From Paenibacillus_E qinlingensis_A (GTDB lineage: Bacteria; Bacillota; Bacilli; Paenibacillales; NBRC-103111): 64,000 bases of DNA. Shown piece after piece: positions 1-8,250 of the stretch (the first letter of the stretch is position 1; each line of letters starts with the position of its first letter). The DNA lies in assembly GCF_031455095.1 (NCBI RefSeq), contig NZ_JAVDSB010000023.1, positions 1-64,000 on the forward strand, read 5' to 3'. The notes below the pieces were generated by a model that saw only the letters and a program-made list of their open reading frames with translations, did not search any database and had not been told where the DNA came from. The position numbers and the translations under genes are program-made.

Positions 1-447
1 ATCCTCGGTTGTAAAGTTAAGATTACTGCTGTAGTCTCCTGCTTTTCGCACTGTTTAGTGCTTATGGCAGAACTTGTCGTACTTCGCCAGTTAGCGTTAC
101 GAATGACGGTATATGTCATCACAAATTTTTCTACATGAATATTGTTTACATGAAAACTTACTCTATTTGCAATAAAACGACAAGAAATATTACATATTTT
201 CTCTATTTCAATGAAATTAAACTTCGAAAATATACCTTCGTATACTGCTTCAACAATGTAATCAACTAAGCTAATATTGGGAAGGTTTGTAGCAGCTCTA
301 GGTTAGAAACTACGTTTCAGACATCCCCATCACTGAAATACTTCCAAGTGAGATTCCAAGGTTAAGTAATTCATATATTTCACACTTTTCTTCTAATAAG
401 ACATCTTTCCCAACTATACACACGTCGGCAACAAGCGAAATCAGGTT
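1..447 (-). other. degraded reading frames at left edge (possible gene remnant)
   Basis: On the minus strand two consecutive open stretches look protein-like but lie in different frames. The first (about 447 to 310) ends ...GSISVMGMSET at a TAG. The second runs without a stop from about 302 to the window edge, roughly 100 codons, and includes ...LPNISLVDYIVEAVYEGI.... Neither has a convincing start codon or Shine-Dalgarno site. The stretch may be a gene broken by a stop and a frameshift, or chance open frames in AT-rich DNA. I do not recognise the family. The part nearest the edge (below about 120) looks less protein-like. Confidence 0.25.
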
Positions 448-961
448 AACTTATTCCTGCCTTCGCCAGTTCCCCGTCCAGATTCGTCTTCTGACGCAAA
501 TGATGCCTGCTGTGCATGCCAACCATCTCAAACCAATCCCCCGCGTTGAGCCACCCGAACCAGCCATGGCGCACCTTGCAAGCCGGATTCGCTTCATCTA
601 CGCAACCTGCCCAGTAGGCCAACTTCTCAAGCACCTGTTCCAAGCCGGCTATGATTTCATCCTTACTCTCGGGGTTGCTTGTCTCGTTGGCCGGTTGCTC
701 AAGTTTCACACGGATATTGGGCCACTCCTTTTCCGCAAGCGCCTTCGTTCCGACCTCCGTTTTACCTTCGGGTTCTTCATGCGTTCCCTTTGTGCATGTT
801 TCTATATACCCAATGTACTCTTTCGCCACCTCGATCACATGGATATACATTTGCCCGACCGACCACACGTTTTCTTTGCTTTTAAAACGCAATTGTTCTA
901 TCGAATATCTGTCTAGATTCCGAATGTATTGCTCGATAATTGCCGAAGAATCGTTTAACAC
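446..961 (-). CDS. DinB-family protein
   Basis: This 171-residue protein resembles the DinB/YfiT four-helix-bundle family of putative metal-dependent enzymes, some of which act in bacillithiol- or stress-linked reactions; the substrate here is unknown. Visible signatures are the N-terminal helix with WSVGQMYIHVIEV, which carries the first conserved histidine, and the C-terminal MVGMHSRHHLRQ motif, which carries the other metal-ligand histidines. The length is normal for the family. The chosen start is GTG at 961, preceded by the strong site GGGGAGAGG. A 30-codon frame overlaps the start by seven bases and may be translationally coupled. The family assignment is good; the function is not known. 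Confidence 0.8.
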   Translation of the reverse strand: MLNDSSAIIEQYIRNLDRYSIEQLRFKSKENVWSVGQMYIHVIEVAKEYIGYIETCTKGTHEEPEGKTEVGTKALAEKEWPNIRVKLEQPANETSNPESKDEIIAGLEQVLEKLAYWAGCVDEANPACKVRHGWFGWLNAGDWFEMVGMHSRHHLRQKTNLDGELAKAGIS

Positions 962-1047
962 CCAGATCCTCTCCCCGCTAATCCCAATTTTTTAACAATG
1001 GCAGCCTCATTTTTAACTAACGTTTCCCATTTATCGTAATCATTCAT
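955..1047 (-). other. 30-codon frame overlapping the DinB start
   Basis: An ATG at 1047 opens a short frame starting MNDYDKWETLVKNEAA and ending just inside the DinB gene (seven-base overlap). The residues look like a real protein N-terminus rather than noise. No good Shine-Dalgarno site is visible in front of it. It may be a leader coupled to DinB translation, the remnant of another gene's 5' end, or the original DinB N-terminus separated by a frameshift. Confidence 0.25.
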
Positions 1048-1057
1048 CACTGTGAGT

Positions 1058-1333
1058 TTAGGGAGCTGTCCCATTAGAAGTTACTCTCCAACCCAGTGTA
1101 CTTTTCTTTACATATATAAAAGAAGAATTAATTCCTTCTACTTCGTATAAGTCGCCATATCTTGAATCATTTTTAATTTTTCCTTCATGAATTGAATTGC
1201 TGAATGCCTTTATTGGATGGAGAGTAAAAAATAAATCTTTACGAACTGCTAATTCTGCGGTTGCTGATGGAAAAAATAGTATATAAATAATGAGCAAAAC
1301 TGAAAAAATGACCCAAAGATATTTCTTCCTCAT
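1058..1333 (-). CDS. small membrane-anchored protein of unknown function
   Basis: This is a protein of about 91 residues. It has a basic N-terminus (MRKKY), then a strongly hydrophobic stretch (residues about 5-24, rich in V, I, L, F) that acts as a signal anchor, and then a polar domain probably outside the cell. The ATG at 1333 is preferred over a GTG at 1342 because AGGAGG lies 10 bases upstream of the ATG and would overlap the spacer of the GTG. I recognise no enzymatic motif. It is followed by the DinB gene on the same strand. Confidence 0.55.
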   Translation of the reverse strand: MRKKYLWVIFSVLLIIYILFFPSATAELAVRKDLFFTLHPIKAFSNSIHEGKIKNDSRYGDLYEVEGINSSFIYVKKSTLGWRVTSNGTAP

Positions 1334-1342
1334 ATGCTGCAC

Positions 1343-1625
1343 ACCTCCTATCTTTTAGGGTAGATGTAATGTTCTACACTTAGGGTTATTTTCCTTCTCA
1401 TTCCATTATGCTCGCGTTAGATAGATCGGTTCCATCACCCTAAAAAACTAGTCGCATATGCTGGTTTAGTTGAGTGAATGAGTCTCGCCTACTCTCCATC
1501 GTGAAACATCTGAGATTTAAGCGCAATTATTTTTAAATTTCCTCAAAAACCGAAGAAATCCTTTTTTCGATTTCCAGTCAGTTAGCGCAGAAGATTAATT
1601 TCTGGAACTTTGTGTCTTCGAGAAA
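1343..1625. other. intergenic stretch
   Basis: About 280 bases with no convincing coding frame. It should hold the promoter of the small membrane protein gene to its left. I see no clear repeat or riboswitch here. Confidence 0.5.
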
Positions 1626-1657
1626 CAAAAAAAAGAAGACGCATTTAGCGCCTCTTC
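1626..1657 (-). terminator. intrinsic terminator of the DUF3888 gene
   Basis: On the minus strand GAAGAGGCGC and GCGTCTTC form a slightly bulged hairpin followed by nine T residues. It lies ten bases downstream of the stop of the DUF3888 gene. Confidence 0.75.
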
Positions 1658-1667
1658 AATTGGTTTT

Positions 1668-2087
1668 TTATAAACTTGGGATGCAATTAAACTGAACTTG
1701 ACGTACATCCTTCTTGTAATTCACAAGATAATATAGAGCTGATACCGTATCGTTTTTTAAAGTTAACTCAACATACTCGCTATTACTTCTAAGAATTCCA
1801 ACGGTTATCTCAAAATACTTTTGACCATGTATAGCATCGACTGGCAGCTCTTTTGCTCGCTTTCTCAATGCGGTTACTCGTTCATTAATAGAGACAATAC
1901 GGATGCATTTATACTGCGTGTGTTGTTCGTGATAAATACTTTGCAGTGATGAATACACAACTGGATGCAATTGCTGTAAGAAAGCTTCCTCAAGAAATTC
2001 TTCTCGCGGCTCAGCATACACGGTAGATGCCCCAAGAATAACTAGCGCACTAGTCAAGAAAATTATATTAATTTTAAACGAACTCAC
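1668..2087 (-). CDS. secreted DUF3888 domain protein
   Basis: This 139-residue protein begins with a signal peptide (hydrophobic residues about 6-22, likely cleavage after VYA). The mature part begins EEFLEEAFLQQLHPVVYSSL and continues with an alternating strand pattern including KYFEITVGIL. This matches the DUF3888 family of small secreted Bacillales proteins, whose role is unknown. The start is GTG at 2087, five bases after GAGGTGA. A terminator follows directly, so it is probably monocistronic. Confidence 0.75.
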   Translation of the reverse strand: MSSFKINIIFLTSALVILGASTVYAEPREEFLEEAFLQQLHPVVYSSLQSIYHEQHTQYKCIRIVSINERVTALRKRAKELPVDAIHGQKYFEITVGILRSNSEYVELTLKNDTVSALYYLVNYKKDVRQVQFNCIPSL

Positions 2088-2218
2088 TCAAATCACCTCA
2101 GAGATAGATTCTCCAGCAATCTGAATAAGTATGTAAAAAACAGGGAATATCTGGGCAAATGATTAGCTAGTCGCTACGAAATATTACATTTCGAATCTGT
2201 CATGATTTTAGGAAAGTC

Positions 2219-2689
2219 TTATAAAAAAGCCATGTACAGTCCTTTACCTGGGATTAACTTAAATCCGAGATTACTATATAACTTTCGAGCTGGACTATTC
2301 TCATCATCTGTCTCAAGCTGTAATCGGGACGCTTTGTTCTCAATAGCTATGCCTATGGCGTATTGTACTAGTTTACTACCTACACCTTTATTCCTATGAT
2401 GCGGCGATGAATATAAAGCATCTACTCGGAGCACAGGATACCCTTTCGATATAGAAAAACTCCATGACAGAACAATAAACCCTACATACTCTTGCTCGAA
2501 CTTAGCCACATAACAATGCGACTTATTATTTCGTAAAAACCGGTATAAAATATCCTCGCATTCTCTTAATTGGGTAGTTGTTGTTTCTGATTCGGTTACA
2601 CCATTTGATGAAGAATTCATATATCCAGCTAACAACCTTTTAACAGAAGGAACAAGAGACTCATTCAAAGGTACAATCTCTACACTCAT
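2219..2689 (-). CDS. GNAT family N-acetyltransferase
   Basis: This 156-residue protein has the GNAT fold. A central strand (YVGFIVLSW) is followed by the acetyl-CoA pyrophosphate-binding motif A (SSPHHRNKGVGSKLVQYA, matching R/Q-x-x-G-x-G/A), and the C-terminal motif B has DDENSPARKLYSNLGFK. It should transfer an acetyl group from acetyl-CoA to an amine on an unknown small molecule or protein. The ATG at 2689 has GGAGGG nine bases upstream, in the short gap after the collagen-like gene, so the two could share a transcript. Confidence 0.85.
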   Translation of the reverse strand: MSVEIVPLNESLVPSVKRLLAGYMNSSSNGVTESETTTTQLRECEDILYRFLRNNKSHCYVAKFEQEYVGFIVLSWSFSISKGYPVLRVDALYSSPHHRNKGVGSKLVQYAIGIAIENKASRLQLETDDENSPARKLYSNLGFKLIPGKGLYMAFL

Positions 2690-2720
2690 TCACTAACGCC
2701 CTCCAATTGGTTGCCTCGGT

Positions 2721-3534
2721 TTAGGAAGGGAATCTAGCTGCTTCAAAATGCGTTCCAGTAGGATTTCCTAATATTCGACCTTCACCTTGAGGATTAATTG
2801 CAAACACTTGTACAATATCACCAGCTTGTAATTGCAGAATGCCATTAAGTAACATCGTTTCTACTAAAGATGGTGCACCATTAGGTTCATATCTGATCGA
2901 GATTTGAGTATTACCATTAACTCTAATATCAGCAGTATAGTTAGTTCCACTTTTTGGATTGAGACTTAAAGTTACCGTTACAGCGTATATACCCGAATAT
3001 GTTGGTGTAAAAGTTGATGTAGCTGTATTGTATTCATTATTTAAATCAAATATTTCAAGTGTAAATAATACTTTTGTTGTAGCCGAAAAAGATGGTAATT
3101 GCTGATTTACATTAGCCGAAGCTCTAAATGCTGATATTGGCATTGTTGGTCCTGTTGGTCCTGTAACTCCTGTTGCACCAGTTAATCCCGTCGATCCTGT
3201 CGGACCTGTCGCTCCTGTAACTCCTACTCCTGTTGCACCAGTAGATCCTGCCAATCCCGTTGTTCCTGTACTACCAGTTGCTCCTGTACTACCAGTCTCC
3301 CGTTGCCCCTGTTACACCATGCGCCCTAGTAGATCCTGTCGCCCCTGTATCGCCATCAGCTCCAGTTGCACCTGTTGCTCCAGTTGCACCTGTTGCTCCA
3401 AGTGCACCTGTTGGACCAGTTGCACCTGTTGGACCAGTTGCACCGATTGCGCCTGTTGCTCCTTTTGCTCCAGTTGTTCCTGTCGCTCCAGTTGCACCTG
3501 TTGCACCAGTAGGCCCTGTTACTCCATTACTCAT
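2721..3534 (-). pseudogene. collagen-like GXT-repeat protein with BclA-like C-terminal domain, frameshifted
   Basis: The 5' part (3534 to 3289) encodes MSNGVTGPTGATGATG... Gly-X-Thr repeats typical of Bacillus/Paenibacillus exosporium proteins, and ends at TAG. The repeats continue one frame over (from about 3295 to 3130) into a C-terminal domain of about 140 residues with the jelly-roll pattern of BclA-type trimer heads (NNEYNTATSTFTPTYSGIYAV, ending EAARFPS). Against the adjacent 18-base repeat unit, two bases (TG on the plus strand, CA on the coding strand) are missing between 3296 and 3297. Restoring them gives one frame of about 270 residues. The start ATG at 3534 has AGGAGG eight bases upstream. 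The product would be a spore-surface filament protein. Confidence 0.8.
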
Positions 3535-3705
3535 AGTTTGCACCTCCTAGTTAATCATGCATCAGCTCAACCTTTTTATAGCATCTCTTCATTATATGAT
3601 TGCGAAATTTTAATGCATGGACGAAACTAGTAGACATAATAACCGAATACTTTAAGTCTAGTGCTATATTTTCAAAGTACAGGTGAGTTAAAGAAAAGCA
3701 CGATT

Positions 3706-3733
3706 AAAAACCCACCTTGTATTATAAGGTGGG
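3706..3733 (-). terminator. intrinsic terminator of the GH2 gene
   Basis: On the minus strand CCCACCTT and AAGGTGGG form an eight-base-pair hairpin followed by TTTTTAAT, 40 bases downstream of the GH2 stop. Confidence 0.85.
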
Positions 3734-3772
3734 CTGCACTTATTCCAATTATCGGTCAACCATACAAATCTT

Positions 3773-5536
3773 CTATTGTAAGTTGATTTTTTTAATTTTC
3801 TCCATCTCGATCTTGGGTTCACGTTGAATTGTTAACAGGCCATTCACTTCTTGCTGCACGTCGGTTAACTGGGTATAGCAGAACCCGCTAACGTATGTTA
3901 AGTTTTTAATAGCTTGCGTGATGCTTTCATACCGCGCCAAAAATTCTTCTTCATTCTTCACTTGATTGCCATAACCCCAACCCTCTTCGCTCTTGAACGC
4001 AATACCGCCATACTCACTGATGATGACCGGCTGCCCCTTGTAGCTGTATCCATTAGCAAAAGGATATCGATGTTTGTCATGAGCAACTTCATTGCTAAGT
4101 AGTGCTTCTGGGTCCTTGTAACGAGCTTCGAGTACGGATCCTAGTTCCTCGTAATCATGCAACGTTATAATATCCGAAACCGTGTGCTCCCAACCGTCAT
4201 TTACAACGACAGGCCGCGTTTGATCAAATGCTTTTGTCAAATGATAGATCGATTCGGTGAACTGCTGCTGTTTCCGGTCCGTAGAGATGCTTGAAATGCC
4301 CCATGATTCATTGAACGGCACCCATGTGACAATGCTCGGATGATTATAATACTGACGCACAACTTCGGTCCATTCCTTCGTGAATCGTTGTAAGGCATCA
4401 TCTCCAAACTCATACGTGGATGCGAATTCCGACCATACCAAAAGCCCTTTGCGATCCGCCCAGTACAAGAACCTCGGATCTTCCAGTTTCTGATGCTTAC
4501 GTACACCGTTAAATCCAAGGGCTAATGTTTTCTCGATATCTTCAATAAGAGCTTCCTCGTTTGGCGGTGTCAGATGAGTATCTTCCCAATACCCTTGATC
4601 TAGTAGCAGACGTTGATAATACGGATGGTTATTGAGGAGGATACGATTTCCCTTTATCTGAATGCGGCGCATACCGAAATAGGTGTAAACAGTGTCGACG
4701 GGCTTGCCGTCCTTCTTCAGAACCACTTCCACATCGTACAAATTCGGATGATTGGGATGCCAAGCATGTACCTTCCATTCGCCGACATCGTTCATAACGC
4801 TTAAATCCACTTTCACGAACTTCCTATCTACGTTCATTTCGGTTGAGCGAATCAGCTTGCCATCGTATCTTACAATTGTCAGCAGCGTCAATCCTTGGAA
4901 TGAGCGAACGGTACTTCCCAGTTCGTATTCGAACGAAACGGATGCTTCCTCCAACTTCGGCGTAATCTTCGCACTGCTTACATAGCAAGTGTCGACGTAT
5001 TCTAGCCATACAGACTGCCAGATACCCGTCGTCTGTACATACCAGCATCCATAGTTCATATCGATCCAGCGCTGCTTACCTCGCGGCTGCATCGTGCTGT
5101 TGCCATCCTCAACTCGGACAGTAATGCGGTTATTACCACCTTGTTCAACTGCATCCGTAATATCAAAAGAGAACGCTGAGTACCCTCCCTCATGCGAGCC
5201 GATATATGCGCCATTCACCCAAAGTTTAGTTATATAGTCGACAGCTTGAAAATGAAGCATGACACGTTTACCATTTGTTTCTGCCGGTATAGGCACGATT
5301 CGTTCGTACCAAACGCATGGATGGAAGCTCTCCTCGCCTATTCCGCTTGCCTTCGTCTCGTACGTAAATGGAACTTGAATTGTCCGATCGGCATAGAGAT
5401 TGCTGTACCAATTGTTCCGTTCTCCTTCGAACGAATCATCGAAGCGGAAGCTCCACTCCCCATTTAACAATTGCCATTCGTCACGTATCCATTGCGGTCG
5501 CGGGTAATTTTTAACATACTTATGCGTGCTCGTCAT
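3773..5536 (-). CDS. glycoside hydrolase family 2 beta-glycosidase
   Basis: This GH2 protein of about 587 residues is in the beta-galactosidase/beta-glucuronidase/beta-mannosidase clan. Order of parts: an N-terminal jelly-roll sugar-binding domain (PRPQWIRDEWQLLNGEWSF near residue 20, LWVNGAYIGSHEGGY near 110), an immunoglobulin-like domain (about 185-290), and a TIM barrel. The general acid/base is the glutamate of VPFNESWG (about residue 416) and the nucleophile is the glutamate of ISEYGG (about 513). There is no signal peptide, so it acts in the cytoplasm on imported oligosaccharides. The ATG at 5536 is favoured because GGAGAG lies 10 bases upstream; the ATG at 5554 abuts an operator and lacks a ribosome site. 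Exact sugar specificity cannot be read from the sequence. Confidence 0.9.
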   Translation of the reverse strand: MTSTHKYVKNYPRPQWIRDEWQLLNGEWSFRFDDSFEGERNNWYSNLYADRTIQVPFTYETKASGIGEESFHPCVWYERIVPIPAETNGKRVMLHFQAVDYITKLWVNGAYIGSHEGGYSAFSFDITDAVEQGGNNRITVRVEDGNSTMQPRGKQRWIDMNYGCWYVQTTGIWQSVWLEYVDTCYVSSAKITPKLEEASVSFEYELGSTVRSFQGLTLLTIVRYDGKLIRSTEMNVDRKFVKVDLSVMNDVGEWKVHAWHPNHPNLYDVEVVLKKDGKPVDTVYTYFGMRRIQIKGNRILLNNHPYYQRLLLDQGYWEDTHLTPPNEEALIEDIEKTLALGFNGVRKHQKLEDPRFLYWADRKGLLVWSEFASTYEFGDDALQRFTKEWTEVVRQYYNHPSIVTWVPFNESWGISSISTDRKQQQFTESIYHLTKAFDQTRPVVVNDGWEHTVSDIITLHDYEELGSVLEARYKDPEALLSNEVAHDKHRYPFANGYSYKGQPVIISEYGGIAFKSEEGWGYGNQVKNEEEFLARYESITQAIKNLTYVSGFCYTQLTDVQQEVNGLLTIQREPKIEMEKIKKINLQ

Positions 5537-5557
5537 GTTTGGCCAACTCTCCATTAG

Positions 5558-5575
5558 ATTAACTTTTAAGTTAAC
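5558..5575 (-). promoter_or_regulatory. proximal palindromic operator of the GH2 gene
   Basis: An 18-base imperfect palindrome, on the coding strand GTTAACT-TAAA-AGTTAAT, lies between the promoter and the start codon. A transcription factor bound here would block elongation or initiation. It matches the distal copy at 5654-5671. The regulator is not encoded beside it. Confidence 0.6.
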
Positions 5576-5609
5576 TATTTAACATTAAAAAATAATTACT
5601 AATGGTCAT

Positions 5610-5638
5610 ATTATGCGAAATAACCTGTATAATGTCAA
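5610..5638 (-). promoter_or_regulatory. sigma-A type promoter of the GH2 gene
   Basis: On the minus strand there is a perfect -35 TTGACA (5638-5633), a 17-base spacer and a -10 CATAAT (5615-5610). It lies between the two GTTAACT palindromes and drives the GH2 gene. Confidence 0.7.
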
Positions 5639-5653
5639 TAATAAAGTTTTTTA

Positions 5654-5671
5654 GTTAACTAAAAAGTTAAC
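5654..5671 (-). promoter_or_regulatory. distal palindromic operator of the GH2 gene
   Basis: A perfect palindrome GTTAACT-AAAA-AGTTAAC lies just upstream of the -35 element. The centre-to-centre distance to the proximal copy is about 96 bases, compatible with cooperative binding or looping by a repressor. The binding-protein family cannot be read from the site. Confidence 0.6.
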
Positions 5672-5695
5672 CAATGAGTCATGTAATTGAGAAAT

Positions 5696-5731
5696 AAAAA
5701 CCTTGAATGGCACAAAGCCAATCAAGGTTTT
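5696..5731 (-). terminator. intrinsic terminator (bidirectional form) after the kinase gene
   Basis: AAAAACCTTGA..GGC and GCC..TCAAGGTTTTT form a symmetrical hairpin at the stop codon of the histidine kinase gene. The flanking A and T runs would let it work in both directions. Confidence 0.85.
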
Positions 5732-7302
5732 TATAAATTGCTTTCGTGATAAACTGGCAAAATAAATCTAAATATCGACCCGATCCCGACGATACTTTGA
5801 AAGTCCAACCTGCCACCGTGGTCCTGTGCAATTTTTTGACAAATGGATAAACCAAGACCAGTACCATTGTCTTTTGTCGTATAAAAGGGTTGGAGTATCT
5901 TCGCTTGTTCTGCCAATGATATGCCTTGTCCAGTATCCTCAATTTCAACAACAGCATAGTTGTCTTCACGTTTTGAACGAATATAAATAGTCCCCGGTTC
6001 ATTCATTGCTTCTAAGCCATTCCTTACAAGGTTTAGTAATACTTGAACCATTTTATCTCGATCAATATATACACATAAGGAGTCTGCAGCAGTCTCTAGA
6101 ACTATTTTATGTCCGCGGGAAACTGCATCTGATTCAGTTAAGAATAACAATCTATCTAAACAACTAGTTACAAGTTCAGGTTTCATATTACTAATATTTG
6201 GTTTCGAGAACTGTAAGAATTCTGATGTTAGTTCATTCATCCGCGTAATTTCACTCATAATTATTTCAAACCAAGGTCCAATATCATATCCGTTTTGGGT
6301 CGATAATTGCATAAACCCCTTAATTGTTGTAAGCGGATTGCGTATTTCATGCGCCATTCCTGCCGCCAATTCCCCCACTGCTCTCATTTTCTCAGAACGG
6401 AATAAGCTCTCTTCACGTTTCAACCATACATTCCGTTTGTTTTGAAACAATTTTTCTTCTGCTATAGTGATTAGTTCTTCTTTCAAAGCTGACTCTTGTG
6501 GAAATTGCGTACTACTATGTGTAACCTGATATCCTAATACATCAGAACTCAGTAATTCATCGATTTCATGAATAATGTTTTCTTTTGCTGGAATTGTAAT
6601 TGCAAACCGATCACCTGCATAACGGGAAATCATATAAGCATCTGAGAATACTCGTCTCAAAAGTAGTGAGATATTTACTAATACCTCGTTTCCGTTACTG
6701 ATGCTTTGATTATTTACGGACTTAAAGTCTTGGAAATCAATTAATATCAAAACAAAGTTACAGGGTTTGTTTATCAAATCTTGAAGGGCATTGATATAAC
6801 CTTTATAATTCAAAAGCTCTGTGAGAGGGTCATGTGTTTCTAAAAAAGCATTTTTCTCCTTCAATCTTATTTTTTCCAATTCTAAGTTGAGGAAATAATG
6901 ATAGAGTAGCACGATTAAAGCTGCACCAATAAAATCATACACGGCAACCAATAAATTGTAAGTATTTATTGGTTGATAAGCTAAACGGATTGTAGAGTAA
7001 AGTGAAATATACATAAATGAGATAGGTAACTTTTGATTGTACGTCTGTTTCTTTTGAGAAGAAAGTAGAATTAAGATGTAGTAAAAAATTAAACACCAAT
7101 TCAAGTGACTATACCAATGAAAAATAAGAAGAAACACAATCTGTAATCTATGTAATCTCGGGTATTTATTATGTACTGCTACACTAAACGCAAAGAGCGA
7201 ACCGAATATGATTACCATCCAAATGTTTGTTACTTTTCCCAATAGCACGGAAGAGAGTATTGTGAAAAAACATATAAGGGGAACAAAAAACTTTAAGAGC
7301 AT
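5731..7302 (-). CDS. membrane histidine kinase with degenerate GGDEF domain
   Basis: This 523-residue sensor kinase has about five to six membrane segments within residues 1-150. A diguanylate-cyclase-like domain follows (about 155-290; HDPLTELLNYKGYINAL, then RYAGDRFAI where GGDEF would stand, so probably catalytically dead). Next is a HisKA domain with the phosphorylated histidine in MAHEIRNPLTTIKGF (about residue 320), then a HATPase domain (LLNLVRNGLEAM, DTGQGI, NGTGLGLSI). The HisKA/HATPase half resembles Bacillus sporulation kinases of the KinB/KinC/KinE type, so it may feed the Spo0F phosphorelay. No response regulator lies beside it. The start ATG has GGAGGT upstream. Confidence 0.85.
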   Translation of the reverse strand: MLLKFFVPLICFFTILSSVLLGKVTNIWMVIIFGSLFAFSVAVHNKYPRLHRLQIVFLLIFHWYSHLNWCLIFYYILILLSSQKKQTYNQKLPISFMYISLYSTIRLAYQPINTYNLLVAVYDFIGAALIVLLYHYFLNLELEKIRLKEKNAFLETHDPLTELLNYKGYINALQDLINKPCNFVLILIDFQDFKSVNNQSISNGNEVLVNISLLLRRVFSDAYMISRYAGDRFAITIPAKENIIHEIDELLSSDVLGYQVTHSSTQFPQESALKEELITIAEEKLFQNKRNVWLKREESLFRSEKMRAVGELAAGMAHEIRNPLTTIKGFMQLSTQNGYDIGPWFEIIMSEITRMNELTSEFLQFSKPNISNMKPELVTSCLDRLLFLTESDAVSRGHKIVLETAADSLCVYIDRDKMVQVLLNLVRNGLEAMNEPGTIYIRSKREDNYAVVEIEDTGQGISLAEQAKILQPFYTTKDNGTGLGLSICQKIAQDHGGRLDFQSIVGIGSIFRFILPVYHESNL

Positions 7303-7502
7303 CTTAGAGTACCTCCATTTACTAAACCATTTCGACTTCGGGAGAGCTCACTTACTAAATACCGATCCGCTATTACTTAAAATTATTCGTGATATTTCAT
7401 TCGTTACCTGCTCTTTCTGCTAATTAAAATTACCTTCACATTTGAAGAATAGAAGTAATGCCAAAACGATGTCCATGACCTTAAAGCTCAGTCGTTAATA
7501 AC

Positions 7503-7535
7503 AAAAAAAGACCCACAGCAAAGAGCTGCAGGTCT
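7503..7535 (-). terminator. intrinsic terminator of the aquaporin gene
   Basis: AGACC..CAGC and GCTG..GGTCT form a hairpin. On the minus strand it is followed by TTTTTTTG, about 35 bases past the aquaporin stop. Confidence 0.7.
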
Positions 7536-7569
7536 ATGTTTATAATTAAAAGGCGGCGGTTTTCACTAG

Positions 7570-8250
7570 TTAGGCTTTGCGAACGTTCAGCAGCCGATAA
7601 ACGGCAACCGCAAGCAGTGCCCCAAGGAACGGAGCCGTGACGAAAACCCACAGCTCATTCCACGCTTCTCCCCCTAGCAGAATCGCCGGTCCGAAGCTTC
7701 TAGCTGGATTGACCGAAGTTCCTGTCAAGCCAATGCCGAGAATATGTACGAACGCGAGCGTCAATCCGATGACTAGCCCAGCGACTCTGCTGTTGCCGGG
7801 CTCCGAGGTCACGCCGAGAATCGCGTAGACGAAAACGAACGTCAAGACAATCTCCACCACAAAAGCCATCAGCGCCGTAATGCCGATGCCGTAGCCATCG
7901 CTGAAACCGTTCTGCCCAAGGTTTGTCACCGCCTTGCCCGTCGAGTCGATGATCGCGTACAGGAGCGCCGAACCGGCGACAGCACCAGCGACCTGGGCGA
8001 CGACGTAGCCGAAGAAATCTTTGGCAGAAAGCTTCCGGGTGACGAGCATGACGAGTGATACGGCAGGATTAACATGGCAGCCAGAAATAGGGCCTATCGT
8101 GTAGACGAGTGCTACGATCGACAGACCAAAAGCCATTGCGATGCCCAAATACCCCAGCTCGCCTCCAGCAGTAGCTGCGCTTCCGCAGCCGAACAGAACA
8201 AGTACGAACGTGCCGATGAATTCAGCCACATACTTTTGAAATGATTTCAG
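7570..8250 (-). CDS. aqpZ: aquaporin Z-like water channel (MIP family)
   Basis: This six-helix MIP channel has both pore motifs: HVNPAVS in the first half and SVNPARS in the second. The narrow-filter residues resemble water-selective AqpZ rather than glycerol facilitators. It lies in the cytoplasmic membrane. The family's usual N-terminus, K-x-x-x-K-Y-x-AEFIGTF, is present in frame upstream of the nearest GTG (8229). It is preceded by GGGAGGGG and a six-base spacer ending at CTG (8250), so a rare CTG start giving MKSFQKYVAEF is proposed. The alternative is a GTG start at 8229, which would shorten the first helix. Flanking terminator and promoter space suggest a single-gene unit. Confidence 0.88.
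   Translation of the reverse strand: MKSFQKYVAEFIGTFVLVLFGCGSAATAGGELGYLGIAMAFGLSIVALVYTIGPISGCHVNPAVSLVMLVTRKLSAKDFFGYVVAQVAGAVAGSALLYAIIDSTGKAVTNLGQNGFSDGYGIGITALMAFVVEIVLTFVFVYAILGVTSEPGNSRVAGLVIGLTLAFVHILGIGLTGTSVNPARSFGPAILLGGEAWNELWVFVTAPFLGALLAVAVYRLLNVRKA

Noticed and set aside
3260..3550. Plus-strand frame of Val-Ala-Pro repeats
   Set aside because: It is the mirror of the Gly-X-Thr repeats on the minus strand; the minus strand has the ribosome site and the C-terminal domain.
5537..5554. Upstream ATG (5554) as start of the GH2 gene
   Set aside because: It sits four bases from the operator with no ribosome site, while the ATG at 5536 has GGAGAG upstream.
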